A stretch of 63,206 bases of DNA from Xenorhabdus eapokensis (GCF_001908105.1 NZ_MKGQ01000001.1:166824-230029); one strand, 5' to 3'. Shown: positions 11,048 through 19,242, counted from the first letter of the stretch. Notes: generated by a model not told the origin, from the sequence alone. A program made the numbers and translations.

Positions 11048-11743
11048 ATGTCTGATGTTAATAAGCTGGATGATAAACAATGCCCGTTTGATCCTGAGCA
11101 ATATCAAGTAAATGTCAAGGTCAATGATGTAGTCCCAGAGGGTTCCTTTCCATGGGCATTAATTCAAGTGTATGTAGGGAAATCAGCTCGCCGTAAAGGT
11201 TGGGATGCGCAGGTTGAGTATATAAAGCTCCTTCCGGACTCAACGGGAAATAATGGCCTACCTCAGATTGAGGTAGTGGATAAAGAGGGAGCGACATCTT
11301 GGCAACCGACACAGGAAGATATGATGGCGTGTGACTGGAGCCCAGTAGATTACATGCTGTCTTTTGATCTTAAGATAGGGACTCAACATGGCGACTATGG
11401 GACTCAATGGGGGTATGGGGCGAACAAGTATTCAGGTGATTTTGGTACTCTGACTAATCTTCAAAACAATCTAGGTATTGGAGAAATATCAACTTTTGCG
11501 CTTTTTGAAGAGACTATCGGTACTTTTAACGGTCTGTCCTTGCAGTTTTATACCTCATTGGAAGTAGAACTTAAGAATCTTGAAGTAATAGTTAATGGTT
11601 CAATTTATAATCTGGGCTCCCCTGAGCGTGATCCTGCTCCTCTTGTTATTTTCAACTATTTCTCTGACGACGCACGAAAACTAGGTGACCTACTGAAACA
11701 AAACGTAGGTAATACGCTTCATTTTTGCTTCAACTGGAAATAA
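11048..11743 (+). CDS. Tad2/DUF2829-like domain protein with C-terminal extension
   Basis: 231-aa protein. Residues about 32-107 look like the DUF2829 (MW1434-type, Thoeris anti-defense 2) fold: GSFPWALIQVYVGKSARRKG followed by WD at the N-terminal helix, then SWQPTQEDMMACDWSPV, matching the family pattern W-x-P-x-Q-x-DM-x-A-x-DW. Known Tad2 proteins bind the cyclic ADP-ribose signal of Thoeris defence and so protect phages. The remaining 120 residues, rich in Gly, Tyr and Asn at first, are not recognised. The second of two tandem ATGs is chosen because GAGG lies 5 nt before it. It is the only intact sizeable gene of the remnant. The domain is pattern recognition by eye; function is inferred. 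Confidence 0.7.
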   Translation: MSDVNKLDDKQCPFDPEQYQVNVKVNDVVPEGSFPWALIQVYVGKSARRKGWDAQVEYIKLLPDSTGNNGLPQIEVVDKEGATSWQPTQEDMMACDWSPVDYMLSFDLKIGTQHGDYGTQWGYGANKYSGDFGTLTNLQNNLGIGEISTFALFEETIGTFNGLSLQFYTSLEVELKNLEVIVNGSIYNLGSPERDPAPLVIFNYFSDDARKLGDLLKQNVGNTLHFCFNWK

Positions 11744-11769
11744 CCTCAAATTTACACCCTGAATCCAAA

Positions 11770-11791
11770 CCTCGCACTCGCGGGGTTTTTT
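11770..11791 (+). terminator. terminator of the Tad2-like gene
   Basis: CCTCGC pairs with GCGGGG (one T-G pair) around ACTC and is followed by six T residues, 27 nt after the stop codon. Confidence 0.8.
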
Positions 11792-11875
11792 GCTATCTAC
11801 CCGTAATCAACTCAGGGTTTACAACCCAACTCCAGCAAAATATGCACTAGTTCAAAATCCCGTAAGTCAGGGTTA

Positions 11876-12534
11876 TACCTGCTATCAGTACGCACTGCGT
11901 ATCTACCTATCGAACTGGTACTGACCGATACAGTTCCCGTTACCCTGAATAACGTGAAATACCAGATTCAGACCACCGTTCCTGATTCTGTTTCGGATGG
12001 GGTCAGGCATATTGTAGCCAACACCAGCTATATCACCCTGTTCCTCCAGAACATGGACAAATGGATGTCGCAGAATGGTGTAGTTGATGTGACATTGCCG
12101 AATGGCCAGACGGTATCGTTGCAGTCGATAAGGGCATTGCAGGCGGCGATGTTGGACAAGCACAAGAACGGCGCGGATATCCCCAACAAACAGGCATTTG
12201 TGAAAAATCTAGGCGCTCAACCGGCGGGGAATTATGCCAGCGCCACTGTCGAGCGTTTATCTGAGGGCGTCTATCTCATCAAAAACGTGCTGGAATTTAA
12301 TGCTGATGCTGCATGGGGCGGGGTCGATGGCGGGGTTGAGATACTGACGGTGACCCGATTGATATTCCAAATGGTAGATCTGTTTCTGTCCGTGTCCAGA
12401 TGCCGGAAGATTCGGTGTGGAATGTGAGGCAGGGGGGGATTTTGAATGAACGCGGTTATCAAAACCAAAATAACATCTTGCAAAATTATGTAGTTATATA
12501 TGACCTGTTTACGCTTTTTTTGTTTTTAAATTGA
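11876..12534 (+). pseudogene. phage structural-type gene, frameshifted and truncated
   Basis: An open frame without a proper start reads VRTAYLPIELVLTDTVPVTL and continues through PNGQTVSLQSIRALQAAMLD and AQPAGNYASATVERLSEGVY, resembling phage tail-associated proteins. At about 12350 the frame shifts; the next frame continues coherently as DGDPIDIPNGRSVSVRVQMP, then VRQGGILNERGYQNQNNIL, to a stop at 12532-12534. One coding sequence is thus broken by a frameshift and lacks its 5' end. I cannot name the phage protein. Confidence 0.65.
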
Positions 12535-12584
12535 CATAAAAACATTTAAATTCAAACTTTTATATGTATTTTGGCTATATATGG

Positions 12585-12746
12585 CTACGCCATATGGGAT
12601 GGTTCGAAGCCGCAGATCTCATCGTTAAGGGAATGGAAGGCGCGATTGCCGCGAAGACCGTGACTTACGATTTTGAGCGCCTGATGGAAGGTGCTAAACT
12701 ACTGAAATGTAGCGAGTTCGGTGACGCTATTATTTCTAATATGTAA
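12585..12746 (+). pseudogene. duplicated 3' end of icd (displaced fragment)
   Basis: 54 codons plus stop align without gaps to icd codons 365-418 with 8 nucleotide differences, three of which do not follow silent positions (Asp to Glu, His to Asn). It has no start of its own beyond an accidental upstream ATG at 12564. It is the right-hand attachment copy of the prophage remnant, and may be the original chromosomal end of icd. Confidence 0.9.
12621..12688. repeat. right att-like direct repeat (68 bp)
   Basis: Identical to 9934-10001 in icd. It marks the right end of the prophage remnant. Lower similarity continues through the following terminator copy to about 12800. Confidence 0.8.
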
Positions 12747-12905
12747 TAGTCACTGATTGAAACAGATAGCGAGGGCTTAATGGTTCCCGTTAGTTTTTTT
12801 ACTATTAAACAACGAAAGGGAATAATGCAATGATAGGCTATACTGGTTTATAAATCATCTGATCATGGTGTGCTTATGTGGAATAGTCATCCTCAGAGAG
12901 GAAAT

Positions 12906-13265
12906 ATGCAGTTATTAGCGAATTTCCTATCGCCAATCGATGCTCACATTATCTTGGGCAGGATGTTATCAGAAGATATTTATGCAGTAGTAATAGATGA
13001 AGATATTGTGTGGAATAACTATATGTATTCTCAGGCACTTGGTGGTGTTAAACTGCTTGTCCACCATGCTGATATAGAACGCGCAAAAGTGATATTTGCT
13101 GAAATTGAGGCTAATAAGTTTTCGTTAGATTTAGATAAAACAGTGCCTAATCAGGGTAATAAGAAAAAATCACCATTTCGATATCGCTTATCCATATTAA
13201 TAAACACTTTTTTAGTACTTTTATTGTTTTTAATATTGGGCATAGCATTGCCGTTAAGAAGCTGA
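12906..13265 (+). CDS. DUF2007-type protein with C-terminal membrane helix
   Basis: 119-aa protein. Residues 1-65 match the DUF2007 (putative signal-transducing) pattern: LLANFLSPIDAHIILGRMLS, then a conserved WNNYMYSQALGGVKLLV segment. These small ferredoxin-like domains have no settled function. The C-terminus (about 94-116) is one hydrophobic helix, so the domain faces the cytoplasm from the membrane. The ATG at 12906 is chosen because AGAGG lies just before it and it begins at the domain; the frame is open 12 codons further. It sits just outside the right icd repeat and could be ancestral flank. Confidence 0.75.
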   Translation: MQLLANFLSPIDAHIILGRMLSEDIYAVVIDEDIVWNNYMYSQALGGVKLLVHHADIERAKVIFAEIEANKFSLDLDKTVPNQGNKKKSPFRYRLSILINTFLVLLLFLILGIALPLRS

Positions 13266-13302
13266 AATTAAATCTTCATTGATAACAAGGCCAATGAAAA
13301 TT

Positions 13303-13329
13303 AGAGCGACAACATAAGTAAGTCGCTCT
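13303..13329. terminator. bidirectional terminator
   Basis: AGAGCGAC pairs with GTCGCTCT around an 11-nt loop between the convergent DUF2007 gene and the exported-protein gene. Confidence 0.65.
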
Positions 13330-13337
13330 ACAGAAGC

Positions 13338-13709
13338 CTATTTTGTACTGCCAGATAAAGCCTGTTTTGTTTGTAATTTACATGCTTCAACAGATTTATC
13401 CAGTGATTCGTCAAAATGACGCGTGCTTGGGAAGATTTGTTTATTTTTTCTGACTTCTGTGACCGTTTGTTTGATAGATACAATAAATTCATCCTTATTG
13501 CTCTGGATCTCTTTAAGGTCAAATCCCTTGCTAGTTAATTCATTGAATGCCTTTTGCGCTATCGTATCGGGTGAGTCATGAGTTTTAAATGCTTCCACAG
13601 AGGCTTTCCCGAACAAATTACAATAAGTTTCTGCGGTTTTATCTATGTTAGCATGTGCGGCATATGAGAATAATGGGGCAAGGAAAATTGGTAATAAAAG
13701 GCGTTTCAT
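13338..13709 (-). CDS. small exported protein of unknown function
   Basis: 123-aa protein with a clear Sec signal peptide (MKRLLLPIFLAPLFSYAAHA, cleavage after AHA near residue 20). The mature part is helical and charged with two cysteines (YCNLFGK, VEACKLQTKQ) that could form a disulfide in the periplasm. AGAGGAAATT precedes the ATG at 13709. I recognise no family. It is convergent with the DUF2007 gene and downstream of the PliI-like gene on the same strand. Confidence 0.6.
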   Translation of the reverse strand: MKRLLLPIFLAPLFSYAAHANIDKTAETYCNLFGKASVEAFKTHDSPDTIAQKAFNELTSKGFDLKEIQSNKDEFIVSIKQTVTEVRKNKQIFPSTRHFDESLDKSVEACKLQTKQALSGSTK

Positions 13710-13841
13710 AATTTCCTCTTGATCGACTAGATCACGATAGTGGTGGTGACTTTAACAGGAACGACAACATTAACAATAGTACATAATTCAGCGTTTGCGC
13801 TGAATTCCAAAGGAGAGCAATTTTAAGTGAGAAGCTGATTA

Positions 13842-14321
13842 TTAAGGCTTTTGTTCGACGCATTTTCCTCTTTTACATATTGCCTGGAGTGATTTGATCG
13901 GATCATTTTTCCCATTTATATAGATGCGGCTGATAAGTTTGACATTTTTCTTGGTAATTTTAAGTGCATCGACGTCAAGATAATTGCCAGAGCCTGCACT
14001 AAGTTTGGAAACAATGAGTTCTTTGGAGCCATCACCATCAATATCAGCAAATTTGATCCTCGGAGTGCCATTATCTTCAAATACTGAACCATCACGTTTA
14101 AATACACCTCCAGTTTCAAAGTCTATGAGATCTTTATCCTTAAAAATAGCAATGGAATAGCTACCAATTGATGCACTTTCCAGATCACCTGTGGAGAGGA
14201 CGGCAAATCGTTTATCAGGTAATTTAATCAATTTACCTTCTCTTGCGCTGGCAGGTGTTGATAACATTAGAGTAATTAGGGTAGAAATAGCAATAGTTTT
14301 CATCATGTTATTTATAGGCAT
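13842..14321 (-). CDS. PliI-like periplasmic lysozyme inhibitor
   Basis: 159-aa exported protein. The signal peptide ends at about TPASA|RE; GGAG lies 9 nt before the ATG at 14321, which is preferred to the frame's earlier TTG. The mature part resembles PliI, inhibitors of invertebrate-type lysozyme: SIGSYSIAIF, then the calcium-like loop DIDGDGSKELIV and the SAGSGNYLDVDAL segment, where the family carries its lysozyme-binding loop. A pair of Cys near the C-terminus (AICKRGKCVEQ) may form a disulfide. Such a function would suit life in insect haemolymph. The family call is by motif only; an FG-GAP-like protein is the alternative. Confidence 0.6.
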   Translation of the reverse strand: MPINNMMKTIAISTLITLMLSTPASAREGKLIKLPDKRFAVLSTGDLESASIGSYSIAIFKDKDLIDFETGGVFKRDGSVFEDNGTPRIKFADIDGDGSKELIVSKLSAGSGNYLDVDALKITKKNVKLISRIYINGKNDPIKSLQAICKRGKCVEQKP

Positions 14322-14544
14322 GAGCAATGCTCCGTTTTTAATCAATGTATAGGTGTGATTTATATCGTAGCACGAATTTGGGAAGACTATATTCTTAACG
14401 GTAAGGTCAGCTCGATAGCTATTTAATATTGAGTATATAGATATGAAAGATGATATAGATTATTGAGGATATAGTATAAAATCCCCAAAAAAAACATTAG
14501 ATTATCTTATTATTTTATTGTGGTAGGGTTTATGATGTTAGTAT

Positions 14545-14568
14545 CAACGGGAGTCATGGCTCCCGTTG
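14545..14568. terminator. hairpin resembling the icd terminator
   Basis: CAACGGGAG pairs perfectly with CTCCCGTTG around TCATGG and is followed by TTATTAAC. Its arms and tail resemble the icd terminator at 10081-10111, and an integrase fragment lies next to it, as at icd. Confidence 0.6.
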
Positions 14569-14594
14569 TTATTAACTTCGACATATATTGGGCT

Positions 14595-14786
14595 CTATGT
14601 GCTATTTTTTTCTATTTTTTCCACAATCTTATTGTATTCTTTCCAAACAACAGATACTGGTGAGCTCAAACAGCAGATAGAAATTGAACCACCTGTTGCA
14701 GGATGATATTCATACTTTGATTTTCCTCTGTAAACTCTCTTGGGCAGTATGTTGTCTGCAGGATTCTTTCTTTTTCGCTTTAACAT
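14595..14786 (-). pseudogene. phage integrase, N-terminal fragment
   Basis: 63 codons match the N-terminus of a phage tyrosine integrase group: KRKNPADNILPKRVYRGKSK, then YEYHPATGGSISICCLS and VVWKEYNKIV. The frame then stops, so the core-binding and catalytic domains are absent. It has its own ribosome site (GAGG 9 nt before the ATG). It is a different integrase end from the fragment beside icd, and may be a second decayed insertion. Whether the short peptide is made is unknown. Confidence 0.7.
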
Positions 14787-15578
14787 CAATTATAACCTCA
14801 CTTGCAGATTATCTGATGGCCAGATAGTGGATTATTAACATGTTACTAAATTGTTATTGTTGTTTCCTGTTGTAAAAATAACAACTGAAAATTTTAATAT
14901 GCAATGGTAGCTTTTTCCAACTATCACAGTATTAAAATTTAATAATCTAATTTTAAGTAAAATATTGCTATATGTTTTTGTAAATATAAGAGATTTAAAG
15001 ATTAAATTTTGTAATTACCCCATTTTTTTTAATGAAATTGGTTATTACTACATTAGTGATATAGCAGTGCGTGATTATCTAAATTTTTCTATGTATTTTG
15101 TGTAGCATGATATTAATAATTTCTAATTAACATATGCTCTAGATGTTTGTGGGTATTGGAGCAGGTATTAGATTGACGCTGTTTTTGATAGGTTGTATTT
15201 TAGTTGCTAACTGGTTTCGTGTTTTGAGTCCAATTGTTAATTTATTTATGTTTCTTGCTTATATATGAGAGGAAAATTGTTGCGTATTTTTTGCGCTAAA
15301 AATGTAATTAAGTGGCTTGAAATAAGAAATGAAGCGTTTATGAACATCAAGATAAAAGTTCAATAATGCTAAAGTAAATGTAAAAATTTCATTAAAAGTT
15401 ACCCATTGAAATAAATATTGTGTTACATTCTTTTCGCTTTAATGGTTCGTATCTCTGTGTTTTTCATATACAGAATTGTGTTACCTGTTAATTATAAAAG
15501 GAATTAAGTTCAATAAAATTTTGCCGAATACGGCATTATGGTCAGCTAATGTTTGCTAATTAGTAAGGGGAAAATATC
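14787..15578. other. 790-bp AT-rich region without a gene
   Basis: Very AT-rich DNA between the integrase fragment and the symporter gene. I see no frame with family resemblance, no RNA gene and no strong hairpin. The 3' part must hold the promoter and leader of the symporter; the rest is probably debris of the integration zone. Confidence 0.5.
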
Positions 15579-17033
15579 TTGACGGATCTGATTAACTTCA
15601 TTAACAACATTCTTTGGGACTATGTACTGATATACCTTCTCCTGGGAGTTGGTCTTTACTTCACACTGCGTTCTGGTTTTATACAACTTCGCCACTTTGG
15701 CCACATGTTTTCAGTTCTGAGAAAAAGTAATAAGTCGGATGATTCTGGCATTTCATCTTTTCAGGCCTTGTGTACTAGCCTTGCTGCTCGTGTGGGAACC
15801 GGTAACTTAGCAGGGGTTGCCATTGCAATTACTGCCGGTGGGCCAGGAGCTATTTTCTGGATGTGGGTAGTGGCATTTATTGGCATGGCGACAGCCTTTG
15901 TGGAAAGCACGCTTGCCCAGTTGTACAAGACGAAAGACGATCAAGGAAATTATCGCGGTGGCCCGGCTTACTACATGGAAAAAGGGTTGAAGAAGCGATG
16001 GATGGGGATTCTGTTTTCATTCTTCCTTATTATCGCGTTTGGTCTTGTATTTAATGCCGTTCAGGCGAGCTCAATTGCGGAAGCGGCTGCTTTTGCCTTT
16101 AATATCAAACCAATTTATGTTGGTATCGTATTAGTTATTATCAGTGGTGTAATTATTTTCGGCGGGTTACGTTCTATCGCCCGAGTCGCGGAATTTGTTG
16201 TACCATTTATGGCGATTGCCTATTTTATCCTGGCACTTTGGGTTGTTGGTCACAATATTGAACGTATCCCAGCGGTATTTGCACTCGTTATCAAAAGTGC
16301 TTTTGGTATTCAGGAAGCGATAGCGGGAACATTAGGCTATGGTATCTCCCAGGCAATGCTTCAGGGGGTTCAACGCGGATTATTCTCGAACGAAGCGGGA
16401 ATGGGTTCTGCACCAAATGCAGCAGCGTCAGCTTCTCCTTATCCACCACATCCAGCCTCTCAGGGGTATGTGCAGATGTTGGGGGTATTTATGGATACCA
16501 TTGTTATCTGTAGTGCGACGGCTATGATCATCCTCTCTTCCGGTGTTCTTAACGAAAATGTCACTGCGATCAGTGGAATTGAATTGACTCAGCGAGCGTT
16601 GTCATCCGCTGTTGGGCATTGGGGGACAATGTTCGTTGCGATTGCTATTTTTTTCTTTGCTTTTACGTCGATTATTGCCAATTACGCTTATGCTGAAAGC
16701 AACATGATATTCTTAGAACGTAACCACACTGCTGGCCTATTTATTCTGCGATTGGGTGCGTTGGGTATGGTGATGTTTGGTACATTGGCAGACGTACCTC
16801 TGGTTTGGAATATGGCTAACCTATCAATGGCATGCATGGCTATTGTTAACTTGATTGCCATAATTATGTTGTCAGGTATCGCGATGAAACTGGCGAAAGA
16901 TTATAACCAGCAGAGAAAATCAGGCAAGTTGCCGACATTCAATATTAATAGCTACCCAGAGATTCAACAGCAAGTTGAAAAAGGTATTTGGGATAATGAT
17001 GCACCGCATAACAATGAAAAGAGTAATAGCTGA
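15579..17033 (+). CDS. AGCS-family sodium/alanine (amino acid) symporter
   Basis: 484-aa inner-membrane protein with about 11 hydrophobic segments. It has AGCS signatures: ARVGTGNLAGVAIAITAGGP near residue 70 and QRGLFSNEAGMGSAPNAAAS near residue 265. Members import alanine or glycine, and in some cases glutamine, with Na+. The C-terminus is a charged cytoplasmic tail. The start is TTG at 15579, with AAGGGG 8 nt before it. It is a single-gene unit closed by a strong terminator. Substrate cannot be told from sequence by eye. Confidence 0.9.
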   Translation: MTDLINFINNILWDYVLIYLLLGVGLYFTLRSGFIQLRHFGHMFSVLRKSNKSDDSGISSFQALCTSLAARVGTGNLAGVAIAITAGGPGAIFWMWVVAFIGMATAFVESTLAQLYKTKDDQGNYRGGPAYYMEKGLKKRWMGILFSFFLIIAFGLVFNAVQASSIAEAAAFAFNIKPIYVGIVLVIISGVIIFGGLRSIARVAEFVVPFMAIAYFILALWVVGHNIERIPAVFALVIKSAFGIQEAIAGTLGYGISQAMLQGVQRGLFSNEAGMGSAPNAAASASPYPPHPASQGYVQMLGVFMDTIVICSATAMIILSSGVLNENVTAISGIELTQRALSSAVGHWGTMFVAIAIFFFAFTSIIANYAYAESNMIFLERNHTAGLFILRLGALGMVMFGTLADVPLVWNMANLSMACMAIVNLIAIIMLSGIAMKLAKDYNQQRKSGKLPTFNINSYPEIQQQVEKGIWDNDAPHNNEKSNS

Positions 17034-17106
17034 TACTGAAATGTCTATATAGGTTATCTATCGGATATCAGTAACACAAGATGACTCGTATCAAGTAACT
17101 TTATTA

Positions 17107-17150
17107 GCCAGCTATTCGTTCGTTCCGCGAATAGCTGGCTTTTATTTATA
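17107..17150 (+). terminator. strong terminator of the symporter gene
   Basis: GCCAGCTATTCG pairs with CGAATAGCTGGC (12 bp) around a 9-nt loop and is followed by TTTTATTTATA. Confidence 0.9.
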
Positions 17151-17254
17151 CTTAAAAACATGATGATAAGTATAAGAACATCACATCTCTTTTGGTTTCA
17201 TCTAATATATAATCATTATAATGTTATCTTTTTCTGCAAAATAGCTGACCGATC

Positions 17255-18088
17255 ATGATAAAACAATTAATCATAGGCATATTTATCACGTTGTTGATTG
17301 GTTGTTCTTATTCCCCTAAGCAAGAAGGTAGAAATGGTTATATTGTTGACTATTCCTATCCTTATTCGACCAGCCAAGATATTGACTCAATTAGATTTCT
17401 TGTCCTTCACTATACTGCGTTAGGCGATAAAAGATCTTTACAGGAATTAACGGGGGGGCGTGTTAGTATTCATTACCTTATTCCTTCGCAACCGAGGTAT
17501 AAGGATAAAGAGCCGATTGTTTTTCAGTTGGTTACAGAAAAGGAAAGAGCATGGCATGCGGGAAAGAGTGAGTGGAATGGATACCAAAGCCTAAACCGCT
17601 ATTCTATCGGTGTTGAAATTGTTAATTGCGGATTTAAACAAAAATTCATTAAAAAAGAATGGTGTTTATATCATCCATCACAAATTGATGCAGTCAGCAG
17701 ATTGGCAAAGGATATTATTCACAGGTATAAAATCCAGGCTGTGAATGTTGTGGGTCATAGTGATATTGCTCCCCTGAGAAAAGAAGATCCTGGGCCTGTT
17801 TTCCCGTGGCGTGAACTTTATGAACAGGGGATTGGTGCTTGGCCTGATCATGCAACAGTGAATAAATATCTCGCTGGCAGGGCAGTGAATATGCCAGCAT
17901 CAGTGATATCAATTCAGAAAGTACTGGCCCTCTATGGTTATAGTATCCCTCAAACGGGCGTTTTGGATAGTGCTACACATAAAACTATTCAAGCATTTCA
18001 GATGCATTTTCGCCCGTCAGACATTAGTGGCATGCCCGATGCAGAAACGGAAGCGATAGCACTGGCGTTGGTCGAAAAATACCAATAA
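17255..18088 (+). CDS. amiD: AmiD, lipoprotein N-acetylmuramoyl-L-alanine amidase
   Basis: 277-aa amidase that cuts the MurNAc-L-Ala bond in peptidoglycan and anhydro-muropeptides. A lipobox (LLIGC, Cys17) follows a short signal peptide and suggests anchoring in the outer membrane facing the periplasm. The Amidase_2 domain has zinc ligands in FLVLHYTAL (about residue 50) and VVGHSDIAPLRKEDPGP (about 167). The C-terminal 70 residues form a peptidoglycan-binding domain (VISIQKVLALYGYSIPQTG). Length matches E. coli AmiD. It stands alone between two hairpins. Confidence 0.93.
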   Translation: MIKQLIIGIFITLLIGCSYSPKQEGRNGYIVDYSYPYSTSQDIDSIRFLVLHYTALGDKRSLQELTGGRVSIHYLIPSQPRYKDKEPIVFQLVTEKERAWHAGKSEWNGYQSLNRYSIGVEIVNCGFKQKFIKKEWCLYHPSQIDAVSRLAKDIIHRYKIQAVNVVGHSDIAPLRKEDPGPVFPWRELYEQGIGAWPDHATVNKYLAGRAVNMPASVISIQKVLALYGYSIPQTGVLDSATHKTIQAFQMHFRPSDISGMPDAETEAIALALVEKYQ

Positions 18089-18173
18089 CGATTTATGCTC
18101 AATATATAGAAATAGAGTGATGCTTTTCAGAAAGAGAAAATAGCTGGTGGATATAAAAATAAGTTAGAGCATG

Positions 18174-18194
18174 GCGGCCATGAGTAATGGCCGC
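18174..18194. terminator. hairpin between convergent amiD and AraC-type gene
   Basis: GCGGCCAT pairs perfectly with ATGGCCGC around GAGTA. No long T-run, but the place between convergent genes fits a shared transcription end. Confidence 0.55.
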
Positions 18195-18209
18195 TAACAA
18201 TACTAAATT

Positions 18210-18596
18210 TTATGATCCGCAGTTGTAAGTTAGATGTAGTGGAAGCTTAACTTCAAGTTCAATATCTGTACTCTGGCGAAAATCATAAGGTGTAATGCCA
18301 TACTCTTTACGGAACATATAGGTGAAATGGGATTGAGAGCCAAAACCGAAATCCAGGGCGATATCAAAAATAGGCAAGGAACTATTTTTTAACAGATAAA
18401 CAGCGCCAGCCAAGCGTCGTTGACGGATGTACTTTCCAAGAGATATGCCGGTAACTTCCTTGAATATTTTCTGCATATGCCAAAGTGAATAGCCAGAATA
18501 AGCAGCAAGCTCTTCAAGATGAATGACACGGCCAAGATGGTTTTCTATCCATTTGCTCAGTGCGCATACAAGTGCTAAGTGGTTATCTTGTGCCAT
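18210..18596 (-). CDS. MarA/SoxS-like AraC-family transcription regulator
   Basis: 128-aa protein made almost only of an AraC-type double helix-turn-helix, as in MarA, SoxS and the Rob N-terminus. First HTH: IHLEELAAYSGYSLWHMQKI then FKEVTG; second: IFDIALDFGFGSQSHFTYMF with RKEYGITPYDFR. The spacer GKYIRQRRLAGAVYLLKNSS is typical. No ligand domain is present, so control would be through its amount. The ATG at 18596 is preferred; the frame stays open 14 codons to a TTG. It is divergent from mgrB. Which of the MarA group it represents cannot be told. Confidence 0.85.
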   Translation of the reverse strand: MAQDNHLALVCALSKWIENHLGRVIHLEELAAYSGYSLWHMQKIFKEVTGISLGKYIRQRRLAGAVYLLKNSSLPIFDIALDFGFGSQSHFTYMFRKEYGITPYDFRQSTDIELEVKLPLHLTYNCGS

Positions 18597-18791
18597 TACA
18601 ATTTTAAATTGGTTGAAGGTTGGGGCAAGTATACACAACTTCTTTTCAAGATGACAAAATCCATCATTAATAAAGAAAACAGTGAATAGATTAAAAAATT
18701 TAATACTCTATCATCACTTTGTCACATGATAACTTACTATAATATTTTAGTATAAAGTTGACTACAATGAAATAATCCTAAGGTGATCTCA

Positions 18792-18938
18792 TTGAATACT
18801 AAAAAAATCCTTTTAACTTTGTGCTCGGTATTGATATGTTTGTTTTTGTATTTGTTAGCGTTGGATGTACATTGTGATCAAGGTAATGATGTATTTGAAT
18901 TAGGTGTTTGTTCCATCACCCGATACTTACCTTTTTGA
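18792..18938 (+). CDS. mgrB: MgrB, feedback inhibitor of PhoQ
   Basis: 48-codon gene starting with TTG; AAGG lies 8 nt before it. The peptide has a basic N-terminus, one membrane helix (about 6-24) and the periplasmic MgrB signature: Cys28 in CDQ, then Cys40 in GVCSITRYLPF, matching E. coli MgrB (Cys28, Cys39, C-terminal FIPW). MgrB is made under PhoP control and represses the kinase PhoQ; loss causes polymyxin resistance in Klebsiella. The PhoPQ partners are at 1830-3972. E. coli mgrB also lies near cspC, as here. No clear PhoP box is visible by eye; a TATAAT is at 18738-18743 with a poor -35. Confidence 0.9.
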   Translation: MNTKKILLTLCSVLICLFLYLLALDVHCDQGNDVFELGVCSITRYLPF

Positions 18939-19242
18939 CAATCAAACATTATTCTGCCTGTATGTGTGTTAATATGCATCTGTAGTATTCATTATTTGTA
19001 AATGATGTTTTAATATCCACTTGATACGAATTAACAAACTCAATATTGCGTTAAATCAGTACATAACTCAATCACTACAATATGTTGAACGAATTATGTT
19101 GAGAAAATTTAAACTCGACAGATTTTGCTCAATTTGAGAAGAGTGGGAGAATTTCTGGCCCTATTCAGGTACAAAGGTTCAAAACAACAAATAAAACAAC
19201 TTCTAATGAGACGGGTTCTAAGCATCGTAAAAAGAGGATTAG
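18939..19242. other. mgrB-permease intergenic region
   Basis: 304 bp, AT-rich, with no gene. It must hold the end of mgrB transcription and the permease promoter; no convincing TyrR box could be picked out by eye. Confidence 0.45.

Larger units (their letters stand above)
9934..12688. mobile_element. remnant of a prophage integrated in the icd 3' end
   Basis: Two near-identical copies of the icd 3' end frame about 2.7 kb that holds an integrase C-terminal fragment reading toward icd, two small overlapping ORFs, a Tad2-like protein and a frameshifted phage gene. The layout (att site, then integrase facing it) is that of icd-integrated lambdoid elements such as e14. Nearly all structural genes are gone, so this is a deletion remnant, not a functional prophage. 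Confidence 0.85.

Noticed and set aside
12564..12746. 60-codon frame as an independent gene
   Set aside because: All but the first seven codons are the icd 3' copy; the ATG is accidental.
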